Below, in pieces: positions 1-6,259 of a DNA stretch of 10,333 bases (positions are counted from its first letter, which is position 1; every line of letters begins with the position of its first letter). The translations under genes were made by a program, and so were the position numbers. This DNA is from Bacteroidota bacterium. Lineage in GTDB: Bacteria > Bacteroidota > Bacteroidia > Chitinophagales > LD1. The stretch is taken from the NCBI GenBank assembly GCA_028288545.1, contig JAQBNQ010000190.1:1-10333 (forward strand). Reading direction: 5' to 3'. The notes under the pieces are model-generated. The model was given only the letters and a program-made list of their open reading frames with translations. It had not been told where the DNA came from and did not search any database.

Positions 1-399
1 GGCCAAAAGGAAAAGAAACGTCTTTCTACTGCAGCGCTTGAAACACTTTCTATCATCGCTTACCGCGGCCCGATTACCAAAAGTGAGTGCGAAAAAATAC
101 GAGGCGTTAATTGCGATTACTCGGTTGAAAAACTGCTTGAAAAAGAATTAATAGAAGTTGCCGGCCGCATGGAAAACATGCCCGGAAAGCCCGTTATATA
201 TAAGGTAACGCCTATCTTCCTCGATTACTTTGGTATTAACTCCACCAGCGAGTTGCCAAAACTAAAAGACGTTATCCCTCAGCAAGACGACAACGCCATT
301 GGCGATACCCCCGAAACTGAAATCCAACCCGCTTCAGAACAACCCGCACAAGAAGATACCACCAACGAACCTGCACAAGATGCAGAGGTAACCGAATAG
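1..399 (+). CDS. scpB: Segregation and condensation protein B, C-terminal part (partial at left edge)
   Basis: ScpB binds the kleisin ScpA and, with SMC, forms the bacterial condensin complex that compacts and separates sister chromosomes in the cytoplasm. Frame 1 is open from the first base. It encodes the second winged-helix domain: a stretch beginning LSTAALETLSIIAYRGPIT, then an IRGVN turn, EKLLEKELIEVAGR and a PGKPVIY wing, followed by FLDYFGINS and SELPKL. This order is characteristic of the ScpB family. After the conserved core, at about window residue 95, the protein continues into an acidic, Pro/Gln/Glu-rich tail of about 38 residues. Such a tail is probably disordered and is common in Bacteroidota ScpB. 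The N-terminal winged helix lies outside the window. The ATG at 169 is internal, not the start. Identity is clear; only the tail's role is unknown. Confidence 0.93.
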   Translation, partial: GQKEKKRLSTAALETLSIIAYRGPITKSECEKIRGVNCDYSVEKLLEKELIEVAGRMENMPGKPVIYKVTPIFLDYFGINSTSELPKLKDVIPQQDDNAIGDTPETEIQPASEQPAQEDTTNEPAQDAEVTE

Positions 400-454
400 T
401 TTTTTTCCAAACTTATCTTAAGTCCCAATCTCATTTATCAAGGCAACCTCAATG

Positions 455-513
455 TCCCTCTTTGGAGAGGGAAAGTTATGTGCCGATTTTAAATCGGCAC
501 ATAACAGGGAGAG
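455..513. repeat. Nested palindromic intergenic repeat (two adjacent hairpins)
   Basis: Two hairpins are visible. The first is TCCCTC (455-460) with GAGGGA (467-472) and a 6-nt loop. The second is a perfect 15-bp inverted repeat, GTTATGTGCCGATTT (475-489) with its complement at 491-505 around a single T. The sequence AGGGAGAGG follows at 506-514, and its first five bases could pair with TCCCT on the far left, so the structure is nested. There is no T-tract after the long stem, so it is not a classic intrinsic terminator, although it could stop or protect the scpB transcript. From memory, related CCCTC...GAGGG elements are dispersed between genes in many Bacteroidota genomes. Membership in such a family is inference. 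Confidence 0.6.
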
Positions 514-582
514 GAGACTATCTCAGTTCCTCCAACGACCTACTTTAATTATGGCCCCCGATAGAATCACCTTGAAAATGAA

Positions 583-614
583 TTTGGTTTATAAAATAAA
601 CTACTTTACATTTG
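583..614 (+). promoter_or_regulatory. Bacteroidota-type promoter for the membrane protein/regulator pair
   Basis: TTTG at 583-586 is separated by 20 bp from TACATTTG at 607-614, which matches the phylum's -33 TTTG / -7 TAnnTTTG consensus exactly. Transcription would start around 620, giving a leader of about 30 nt that is A/T-rich with no Shine-Dalgarno sequence, which is normal for the phylum. It is placed directly upstream of the ATG at 649. Confidence 0.55.
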
Positions 615-648
615 TGCCATATTTATAACTAGACTTAAAATAAATTAT

Positions 649-1242
649 ATGCAAACTGAAGAAAAAAACCTGTCGCACACAGAAAGCCTGGCCATTATCA
701 GGAACATGATAACTGTGGCTAAAAACAACTTTACCGATAACGGCTTTCACTTTCTTTTATGGGGAGTGCTTGTTATTCTGGCCAGTTTGGGGCAATATTT
801 TTTAGCGGTTGTTATTCAAACCGAGCACAACGACCTGCCCTGGTTAGCGATGCCAATTGTTGGTGCACCCATTGCCTTTATTTACGAATGGCGAAAAGGC
901 AAACACGAAAAAGTGAAAACCCATTTTGACAGGATTTTCACTTACTTGTGGATGGCAGTAGGCATAACCCTTTTCCTGGTCATTTTTTTAAGCGTTAAAA
1001 ATCAGATGTCGCCTATACCGTTTATTTTAACCATAGTTGGGCTTGGTGCTTTTGTATCTGGCAACATCCTCAACTTCAAGTCACTTATTTTTGGTGCCAT
1101 TGTGTTTTGGGTGGCAGCTATACTAGCCGGTTTTGCCGCGCCGCTTAACCAATTATTAATAAATGCAGTGGCAACTTTTATAGGATATATAATTCCAGGT
1201 ATATTATTGTGGAGGAGTTATAAAACACAAGTCAATGTTTAA
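649..1242 (+). CDS. Six-TM integral membrane protein of unknown function
   Basis: The 197-residue protein starts with about 33 polar residues. It then shows roughly six hydrophobic segments, near residues 34-56, 63-80, 96-116, 122-141, 145-166 and 169-189, with a basic stretch WRKGKHEKVK at 81-90 between the second and third. No enzyme motif is seen. The start is the first ATG after an A/T-rich leader and a good promoter. Its last 8 bases overlap the next gene, a small winged-helix regulator, so the two are almost certainly translated from one mRNA. Pairs of a small membrane protein and a MarR/ArsR-like regulator recur in Bacteroidota. A role in envelope sensing or in controlling the regulator is inference only. 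I do not recognise a named family. Confidence 0.85.
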   Translation: MQTEEKNLSHTESLAIIRNMITVAKNNFTDNGFHFLLWGVLVILASLGQYFLAVVIQTEHNDLPWLAMPIVGAPIAFIYEWRKGKHEKVKTHFDRIFTYLWMAVGITLFLVIFLSVKNQMSPIPFILTIVGLGAFVSGNILNFKSLIFGAIVFWVAAILAGFAAPLNQLLINAVATFIGYIIPGILLWRSYKTQVNV

Positions 1243-1516
1243 ACCCTTAGATCCCTTACTGCACTCTGAATTGCGCCTGGGTATTGTTTCACTTTTGGTA
1301 AGCGTTAAGGAAGCTGAGTTTTCTTTTATTAAAGAAAAAACCGGCGCCACGTCTGGCAACCTAAGCATTCAATTGCAAAAGCTATACGAGGCTGATTATA
1401 TCATGATCGAAAAATCATTTAGAGGCAACTACCCGCTTACAACCTGCAGCATCACTAAAAAAGGCATTGAAGCTTTCGAAAAATATGTAGAGGCCATTAA
1501 GAGCTACCTGAAATAG
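1235..1516 (+). CDS. Winged-helix transcriptional regulator (HTH_34-like, ArsR/MarR-type fold)
   Basis: This 93-residue protein is essentially one winged helix-turn-helix domain. LHSELRLGIVSLLVS forms the first helix and FSFIKEKTGATSGNLSIQL the HTH. The recognition helix carries GNLSIQLQKLYEADYI, and the wing is IEKSFRGNYPLTTCSIT, followed by a dimerisation helix GIEAFEKYVEAIKSYL. This arrangement is that of the short transcriptional regulators grouped as HTH_34 (PF13601), relatives of the ArsR, MarR and PadR families. There is no metal- or ligand-binding extension and no extra cysteine pair typical of metal sensors. It starts inside the end of the membrane-protein gene (8-nt overlap, ATGTTTAA), so expression of the two is coupled. 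It likely represses its own operon; the target is not visible. Confidence 0.85.
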   Translation: MFKPLDPLLHSELRLGIVSLLVSVKEAEFSFIKEKTGATSGNLSIQLQKLYEADYIMIEKSFRGNYPLTTCSITKKGIEAFEKYVEAIKSYLK

Positions 1517-1531
1517 TATTATTTCAGAAAA

Positions 1532-1562
1532 TTTGTAAAAACAGATTTTTGTTAGAACTTTG
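1532..1562 (+). promoter_or_regulatory. Bacteroidota-type promoter for the DUF4476 operon
   Basis: TTTG at 1532-1535 is followed after 19 bp by GAACTTTG at 1555-1562, one mismatch from TAnnTTTG. The predicted start lies near 1569, only about 30 nt before the ATG at 1599. The promoter excludes the upstream TTG at 1572 as a start, since that would leave almost no leader. Confidence 0.5.
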
Positions 1563-1598
1563 GCATAACACTTGGTTATTAACCCAAAACAAATACAT

Positions 1599-2540
1599 AT
1601 GAAACGGAAACTTATATTTTCAATCAGCATGTTGCTAATGCTTTTTTCGGCTGCGATCCATGCACAGGCAGTGGGCGCTTTAACCATTTTCTCTGAAGAT
1701 GGCGATAAGTTCTACCTCATTCTTAATGGCCAGCGTCAAAACGAAGTATCAAAAACCAATGTTAGGGTAGATGGATTAACCCAGCCTAACTATAACGTAA
1801 AGATCATTTTTGAAAATACAGCGCTTCCTGAGATCACCAAAAGTTACCTTCCCATTGCCGATGCCCAAAATGGAACGATGATGGACATTACCTATAAGAT
1901 CAAACACGATAAAAACGGCAATCCTAAAATGCCCATGATGCCGAGCTCATATATTCCTTATCAGCAGGCAACGCCACCGCCCGCAGACGCTTACGTTGTA
2001 CATTATGGTGTGGTGCCTGTTGCTGAAACAACAGTAATAAAAACAACTACCACTACAACACAAGCGGTTCCAACCAATGGTGTTAATGTTAATGTAAATG
2101 GACTTAACATGGATGTGCACGTAACCGACCCAACCATTAACAGCACAACCATTCAGCAAACTACAACTACAACCACTACAACTTCGGGCGGCAGCTTCAA
2201 CACCGAAGCCGCAACAAACCCTCCTCCAAAACCTGCTGGTTGCAAAGGAGTTTGGCCAATGAACGGTTCTGATTTTGGCAGTGCACTGGCAACAATTAAA
2301 AAAGAAGGTTTTGATGAAACCAAACTTTCTACTGCTAAGCAGATCGCCGGAGGTAATTGTCTTAGTGCAGATCAAGTGGCGGGGATTTGCAAAACTTTTG
2401 GCTTTGAACAAACCAAACTTGATTTTGCAAAGTTTGCTTACCCTCATTGCACGGAGCCTCAAAATTACTTTAAGGTGAATAATGTGTTCGAGTTTAGTTC
2501 AAGCACCGACGAGTTGAGCAAATTCGTTCAGGGTAAGTAA
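1599..2540 (+). CDS. Exported protein with Thr-rich linker and C-terminal DUF4476 domain
   Basis: The ATG at 1599 gives 313 residues beginning MKRKLIFSISMLLMLFSAA, a signal peptide with likely cleavage after AIHA at about residue 22. The frame is open further back to a TTG at 1572, but that would put a hydrophilic stretch before the signal. The mature N-terminal part (about 23-100) looks like a beta-rich domain: LTIFSEDGDKFYLILNG, a VDGL turn, and NVKIIFENTALPEI. A Pro-rich stretch and two poly-Thr runs follow (about 143-197), a flexible, probably surface-exposed linker. The C-terminus (about 220-310) has the DUF4476 pattern (PF14771): ALATIKKEGFDETKLSTAKQ, QVAGICKTFGFEQTKLDFAK, then a Y..F VNNVFEF segment. 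Four cysteines lie in or near that domain (about 215, 254, 264, 284) and may form disulfides. The function of DUF4476 is unknown. The next gene begins 13 nt downstream. Confidence 0.85.
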   Translation: MKRKLIFSISMLLMLFSAAIHAQAVGALTIFSEDGDKFYLILNGQRQNEVSKTNVRVDGLTQPNYNVKIIFENTALPEITKSYLPIADAQNGTMMDITYKIKHDKNGNPKMPMMPSSYIPYQQATPPPADAYVVHYGVVPVAETTVIKTTTTTTQAVPTNGVNVNVNGLNMDVHVTDPTINSTTIQQTTTTTTTTSGGSFNTEAATNPPPKPAGCKGVWPMNGSDFGSALATIKKEGFDETKLSTAKQIAGGNCLSADQVAGICKTFGFEQTKLDFAKFAYPHCTEPQNYFKVNNVFEFSSSTDELSKFVQGK

Positions 2541-2553
2541 TACCTGCTTATAT

Positions 2554-3105
2554 ATGACAAGGATGATAAAAAATCTTCCACTGGCTTTTTTGTTGATGTT
2601 AGCCATCAACACCCAAAGCCAAAACAGGAAGGTGGTTTATCATCCTTGTTTTTTAATGGATAGCGTAGATAAACGCCTTGACTTCATCGTCAAAAATGCT
2701 CCCCGCATTTTTGTCGACTCCTTCGATTGCCGCCAAACTTTAATGGATAGTATTGCCATCAGGTACGTTGACACAAAGGATACAAAATATCTAAACGCTC
2801 TTGCAGCCATTCGTCAAAACCCTTTGGCTAAGGTTGAAAACCTTTACACGGATATTATAAAGCGGTTTGTTGAAAACGATTTCGCAGGATTTGTTGAGCA
2901 GCTATATGCTGCTAAAGGCAAACTTCTACCACTGCAAAACGAACTTATATCCGGTATGAACATGATCATCGATGGCAAACTGCTAAAGCAAAAATACATG
3001 GGCCTGCTAAATGTAGAAATTGCAAAAGCCAAAGATGCCAACGATAAGCTAAAATTTTCCTACTTCGAAAAGCTGAAGTTGAAAATTGAAGAGGAAAAAT
3101 TTTAA
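2554..3105 (+). CDS. Secreted protein of unknown function
   Basis: The 183-residue product has an N-terminal signal peptide (MIKNLPLAFLLMLAINTQSQ, possibly starting at a second ATG at 2563). A predominantly helical, charged mature region ends in a Lys/Glu-rich helix. No catalytic motif or known domain is recognised. It begins 13 nt after the DUF4476 gene with no promoter or terminator between them, so it is very likely co-transcribed and may work with that protein in the periplasm or at the cell surface. Its stop codon lies only 10 bp from the stop of the convergent Fe-S carrier gene. Confidence 0.8.
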   Translation: MTRMIKNLPLAFLLMLAINTQSQNRKVVYHPCFLMDSVDKRLDFIVKNAPRIFVDSFDCRQTLMDSIAIRYVDTKDTKYLNALAAIRQNPLAKVENLYTDIIKRFVENDFAGFVEQLYAAKGKLLPLQNELISGMNMIIDGKLLKQKYMGLLNVEIAKAKDANDKLKFSYFEKLKLKIEEEKF

Positions 3106-3119
3106 TATTTAAATATTAA
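3102..3119. repeat. Loopless 18-bp AT palindrome containing both convergent stop codons
   Basis: TTAATATTTAAATATTAA reads identically on both strands. It contains the TAA of the plus-strand gene (3103-3105) and the TAA of the minus-strand gene (3116-3118). It may assist bidirectional termination, but a stem made only of A/T pairs is weak. Confidence 0.4.
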
Positions 3120-3472
3120 CCAAACGATTCCCCGCACCCGCAGGTTTTGCTGGCATTCGGGTTCTTATACATAAAGCCTCTTGAGTTTAGGCCTTGTTCA
3201 AAATCAACTTCAGTACCCGCCAGGTAAAGTTCATGGGTCAGGTCTACCAAAATTTTAACCCCTTCTATATTGTATATAGTATCTGCCTCCTTTAGTGTAT
3301 CAAATTCAAGTATGTAGCTAAAGCCGGCACAGCCTCCGCCTTTTACGCCAATGCGCAAACCCTTATCATCACCAATGTGCTGTTCAGCTATTAGTCTTTT
3401 AATTTCTTTTACGGCTCCCGGGGTAAGAGATACTCCCTTTTTTATGCCGCTTTCCAATACTAGATCTTCCAT
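3116..3472 (-). CDS. A-type iron-sulfur cluster carrier (IscA/ErpA/SufA, HesB family)
   Basis: A-type carriers accept Fe-S clusters from a scaffold and deliver them to apo-enzymes in the cytoplasm. The 118-residue protein has the full signature: LTPGAVKEIKRLI at the start of the fold, KGGGCAGFSYILEF with Cys48, a central VDLTHELYLAGTEVDF, and the C-terminal NPNASKTCGCGESF with Cys111 and Cys113. The three cysteines are the expected cluster ligands. Length is normal for the family (about 105-120). The start at 3472 is the first ATG; the first dozen residues are an extension relative to shorter relatives. It is transcribed alone, opposite to its neighbours, with no other isc or suf gene next to it. 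IscA, SufA and ErpA cannot be told apart from sequence alone, so no symbol is given. Confidence 0.92.
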   Translation of the reverse strand: MEDLVLESGIKKGVSLTPGAVKEIKRLIAEQHIGDDKGLRIGVKGGGCAGFSYILEFDTLKEADTIYNIEGVKILVDLTHELYLAGTEVDFEQGLNSRGFMYKNPNASKTCGCGESFG

Positions 3473-3582
3473 ATAAAATTCTGTTTTTCGGTATCTTTTT
3501 ATCTATACTTTAGCGCTCTTTAAAAACCTGCAAACCTGATATTCTTAAAAAATTAAAAGGCTTGCCAAGGGCGTTCAACACA

Positions 3583-3615
3583 CAAATTTAAGCTACTTTG
3601 ACGTTATAACACAAA
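3583..3615 (-). promoter_or_regulatory. Candidate promoter for the Fe-S carrier gene
   Basis: On the minus strand TTTG (3615-3612) is followed after 21 bp by TAAATTTG (3590-3583), an exact TAnnTTTG match. Transcription would begin near 3577, leaving a leader of about 105 nt, which is long for the phylum. That lowers confidence. Confidence 0.4.
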
Positions 3616-3631
3616 CTAAACCCAATTGTTC

Positions 3632-4162
3632 ATGATCATAACCGACCTGCTCGAAATCCTGAAATACGTGCTTCCTGCACTTATTGTATTTCTTACCGCC
3701 TATTTCCTGCTTACCCGTTATATGCAGAAAGACGCTACTTCAAAAATGATTGAGATAAAGATGAGAAGGGACAAGGAGATTATCACCCTTCGCCTCCAGG
3801 CCTACGAGCGATTAGCCCTCTTTTTGGAACGCATCGGCCCTGCCAGCGTAATTGCCCGCGTTAGAACGCCCGACATGATAGCTACCGAACTGCAATATGC
3901 TATGGTAAAAAATATACGCGAGGAGTACGAACATAACTTATCGCAGCAGGTATATATTTCCTCCAATGCCTGGAACCTGATAGTGGCCTCAAAAGATGAG
4001 ATCATCAAAACTATAAACATGATAGGCCAGCAGGTGCCACCGGATTCTTCTTCAGGGCAATTGATCGCAACTTTGTTTAATGGCATTACCAAAGCCAATG
4101 CTCCCCTGCCAACCGAACATGCCCTGGAATATTTGAAGGCCGAGTGTAGGGAGTTGTTTTAA
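3632..4162 (+). CDS. Single-TM protein of unknown function (probably DUF7935 family)
   Basis: Starting at ATG 3632 (a TTG at 3626 is possible but unlikely) this gives 176 residues. One N-terminal membrane segment (about 10-29, LKYVLPALIVFLTAYFLL) is followed by a charged juxtamembrane helix. Then comes a conserved-looking block, ITLRLQAYERLALFLERI (51-68), and a helical cytosolic domain with REEYEHNLSQQVYISSNAW. No catalytic motif is visible. I recall near-identical block order in a Bacteroidota-only family I believe is catalogued as DUF7935. The name is from memory and not verified. It lies upstream of the mutase gene with a 108-bp gap and the mutase appears to have its own promoter, so a functional link is not implied. 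Confidence 0.8.
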   Translation: MIITDLLEILKYVLPALIVFLTAYFLLTRYMQKDATSKMIEIKMRRDKEIITLRLQAYERLALFLERIGPASVIARVRTPDMIATELQYAMVKNIREEYEHNLSQQVYISSNAWNLIVASKDEIIKTINMIGQQVPPDSSSGQLIATLFNGITKANAPLPTEHALEYLKAECRELF

Positions 4163-4210
4163 AAAGGTTCTGGAAATTCACCTTTCAACGTAATAATTTT
4201 TCTTGGCGTC

Positions 4211-4239
4211 TTTGCGCTTTTATGGCAAAGTTATTTTTG
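4211..4239 (+). promoter_or_regulatory. Candidate promoter for methylmalonyl-CoA mutase
   Basis: TATTTTTG at 4232-4239 matches TAnnTTTG exactly. The TTTG at 4211-4214 lies 17 bp upstream, slightly closer than the usual 19-21. The predicted start near 4245 leaves a leader of about 25 nt before ATG 4271. Confidence 0.4.
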
Positions 4240-4270
4240 TAATCTTGTTCAACAGTACACGCCTTAATTT

Positions 4271-5821
4271 ATGAGCAAAAAATTTACCACAGATTCCGGA
4301 ATTGAGATACAAAGGGTTTATACGCTTGCTGACAAACCTGTTGAAGAACCCGGCAAATTTCCCTTTACCCGCGGCATTCATTCCGAAATGTACCGCAGCA
4401 AGTTGTGGACCATGCGTCAATATGCAGGTTTTTCTACCGCCGAAGAAAGCAACAAGCGCTATCACTATCTTCTTTCGCAAGGCGTAACAGGTTTAAGTGT
4501 TGCTTTCGATCTTCCAACCCAAATAGGCTACGACTCCGATCATGAACTTGCCGAAGGAGAAGTTGGTAAGGTTGGTGTGGCCATAGATTCTTTGGAAGAC
4601 ATAGAAACTCTTTTTAAAGGTATAAGGCTTGAAGATGTTACAACTTCCATGACCATCAATTCTACTGCCTTTATTTTGCTGGCCTTTTATATAGCCCTGG
4701 CAAAAAAGCAAAACGCCGACCTCAAAAAAATTTCAGGCACAGTCCAAAACGACATCTTGAAAGAATACGCTGCCCGGGGTACATATATATACCCACCCAA
4801 ACCCAGCATGAAGATCATTACCGACATCTTTGAATATTGCAATAACGAGGTTCCTAAGTGGAATACAATTTCTATTTCAGGCTATCACATACGCGAAGCA
4901 GGTTCAACTGCTGTGCAGGAAATCGCCTTTACCCTTTCAAACGGAAAGGCATATTGCCAGGCTGCGATAAAAAAAGGATTAGACATTAATCAGTTTGGCC
5001 AACGCCTTTCTTTCTTCTTTAATGCCCACAATAATTTTTTTGAAGAGATAGCCAAGTTTAGGGCTGCCCGCAGAATGTGGGCGCAAATGACTAAGGAACT
5101 GGGCGCAACCGATGTTCGCGCTCAGATGTTGCGCTTTCATACCCAAACGGGTGGCTCAACACTAACGGCTCAGCAGCCTAAGAATAATATCACCAGGGTT
5201 ACCCTACAGGCACTTGCTGCTGTATTAGGCGGAACTCAGTCGTTACATACTAATGGTTATGATGAAGCGCTATCCTTACCAACTGAAGAAGCGGCAAAAA
5301 TTGCTTTGCGTACTCAACAGATAATTGCCAACGAAAGCGGAGTGGTAGATACTGTTGATCCCTTGGCAGGTTCTTATTTTATTGAAACACTTACTGATCA
5401 GTTAGAGGAAGCAGCATGGAAGTATATTAAACGCATTGATGAAATGGGAGGAAGTGTTGAAGCAATTGAACAGGGATATATGCAAACTGAAATTGCAAGT
5501 GCCTCGTACAAATACCAGGGAGCAGTAGAGCGGAAAGAAAAAATAATTGTTGGTGTAAATCAATTTACTGAACAGGAAAACTCTAAAACCGATTTATTGC
5601 GCATAAATGATTCTATCAGAAAAGTGCAATCGGAGAAACTTTCAAAACTGAAGGCCGTAAGAAACAATGAAAGTGTAAAGGAGTGTTTAAGAAAAATTAA
5701 GGAAACCTCGTCTAACGGAAATAATATAATGCCCCTGGTAATTGAAGCCGTTGAAAACTATGCAACTTTAGGTGAAATTGCCGGGACCTTAAGAGAAGTT
5801 TATGGCGAGTACCATGGCTAG
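4271..5821 (+). CDS. Methylmalonyl-CoA mutase, catalytic subunit without B12 domain
   Basis: The enzyme interconverts (R)-methylmalonyl-CoA and succinyl-CoA by adenosylcobalamin radical chemistry, linking propionate, odd-chain fatty-acid and branched amino-acid metabolism to the TCA cycle. The 516 residues cover the substrate-binding TIM barrel: TMRQYAGFSTAEESN, GLSVAFDLPTQIGYDSD, GTVQNDILKEYAARGTYIYPP, ISISGYHIREAGSTA, RLSFFFNAHNNFFEEIAKF, TGGSTLTAQQP and GGTQSLHTN. Aligned by eye to the Propionibacterium enzyme, Tyr51, Arg169 and His206 correspond to Tyr89, Arg207 and His244. The Tyr/Arg pair selects methylmalonyl-CoA, whereas isobutyryl-CoA mutases have Phe/Gln there. The protein ends at LREVYGEYHG, where single-chain enzymes run on into the cobalamin domain, and no DxHxxG motif follows. 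A small separate B12 subunit, and usually an MeaB-type chaperone, must be encoded elsewhere. Confidence 0.93.
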   Translation: MSKKFTTDSGIEIQRVYTLADKPVEEPGKFPFTRGIHSEMYRSKLWTMRQYAGFSTAEESNKRYHYLLSQGVTGLSVAFDLPTQIGYDSDHELAEGEVGKVGVAIDSLEDIETLFKGIRLEDVTTSMTINSTAFILLAFYIALAKKQNADLKKISGTVQNDILKEYAARGTYIYPPKPSMKIITDIFEYCNNEVPKWNTISISGYHIREAGSTAVQEIAFTLSNGKAYCQAAIKKGLDINQFGQRLSFFFNAHNNFFEEIAKFRAARRMWAQMTKELGATDVRAQMLRFHTQTGGSTLTAQQPKNNITRVTLQALAAVLGGTQSLHTNGYDEALSLPTEEAAKIALRTQQIIANESGVVDTVDPLAGSYFIETLTDQLEEAAWKYIKRIDEMGGSVEAIEQGYMQTEIASASYKYQGAVERKEKIIVGVNQFTEQENSKTDLLRINDSIRKVQSEKLSKLKAVRNNESVKECLRKIKETSSNGNNIMPLVIEAVENYATLGEIAGTLREVYGEYHG

Positions 5822-6259
5822 CGAGGGAAAGCCGTGAGCGCTGGAATAATGAGCGTGTAAACATTTAAAGCAGGATAATTTTTTTCCTGTTATCGACTTA
5901 CGATAAGATAGGAGGCCCTTTAAAAATTTTATCGATTTTATCAATGATGTTCTATACCGCATCTACTGCTTTTTACCCCTTGAATCAGCTAGGTGACAGT
6001 GAAATTAAAGTGTCAATAAGATGACTTTTGCATAGGTAAAACAGCTGATATCGGACAATTGCACCTTTGCTAAAATTATTTTTTAAAAAACGAAGTTTGA
6101 GCAACTTTTTTTTGAGATTTTTTTTCTCTCCTATCAAAAAAGATTTTTTGAAAAAAACATGTGCAAAAAATTTTTTTGTAAACATTCTTTTGTTCATTTT
6201 CACATCGCCTAGGAACACACACATAATTTTTATCATCTTAATAAACGGACATAGTGAGC
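5822..6259. other. 438-bp gene-free region upstream of dnaA; weak oriC candidate
   Basis: No credible gene lies here. The left part holds short inverted repeats: CAGGA (5871-5875) with TCCTG (5885-5889), and TTATCG (5890-5895) with CGATAA (5901-5906). The segment 6071-6200 is extremely A/T-rich, with long T and A runs resembling a DNA-unwinding element. One box matches TTWTNCACA exactly (minus strand, 6160-6168). Single-mismatch boxes lie at 6011-6019 (minus, TTATTGACA) and 6196-6204 (plus, ATTTTCACA). Position next to dnaA and A/T richness favour an origin, but strong boxes are too few to be convincing. Confidence 0.3.
6160..6168 (-). promoter_or_regulatory. DnaA box upstream of dnaA
   Basis: On the minus strand this reads TTTTGCACA, matching TTWTNCACA. 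It sits between a possible -33 TTTG (6147-6150) and a weak -7 TTTTTTTG (6171-6178, 20-bp spacing) for dnaA, which would suit autoregulation by DnaA. The promoter assignment is weak. Confidence 0.35.

Noticed and set aside
2029..2190. Repetitive ACAACTACC-like tract considered as a repeat array or CRISPR.
   Set aside because: It encodes in-frame poly-Thr linkers with irregular units and no spacers.
1947..2462. Cys-rich minus-strand frame of 171 codons opposite the DUF4476 gene.
   Set aside because: It is antisense to a gene with a signal peptide and clear domain. Its Cys/Ser-rich content comes from the complement of the Thr and Gln codons.
3591..3600. Plus-strand promoter (CTACTTTG) for the single-TM gene overlapping the Fe-S carrier promoter.
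   Set aside because: The -7 match is out of register and no TTTG lies at the correct distance upstream.
4271..5821. Isobutyryl-CoA or 2-hydroxyisobutyryl-CoA mutase large subunit, suggested by the missing B12 domain and the FFFNAHNNFF segment.
   Set aside because: The specificity pair is Tyr51/Arg169 as in methylmalonyl-CoA mutase, not the Phe/Gln or Ile/Gln seen in those enzymes.
5868..5906. Terminator after the mutase gene (CAGGA...TCCTG and TTATCG...CGATAA).
   Set aside because: Stems are only 5-7 bp, the T run is in the loop rather than after the stem, and the two structures overlap; too weak to call.
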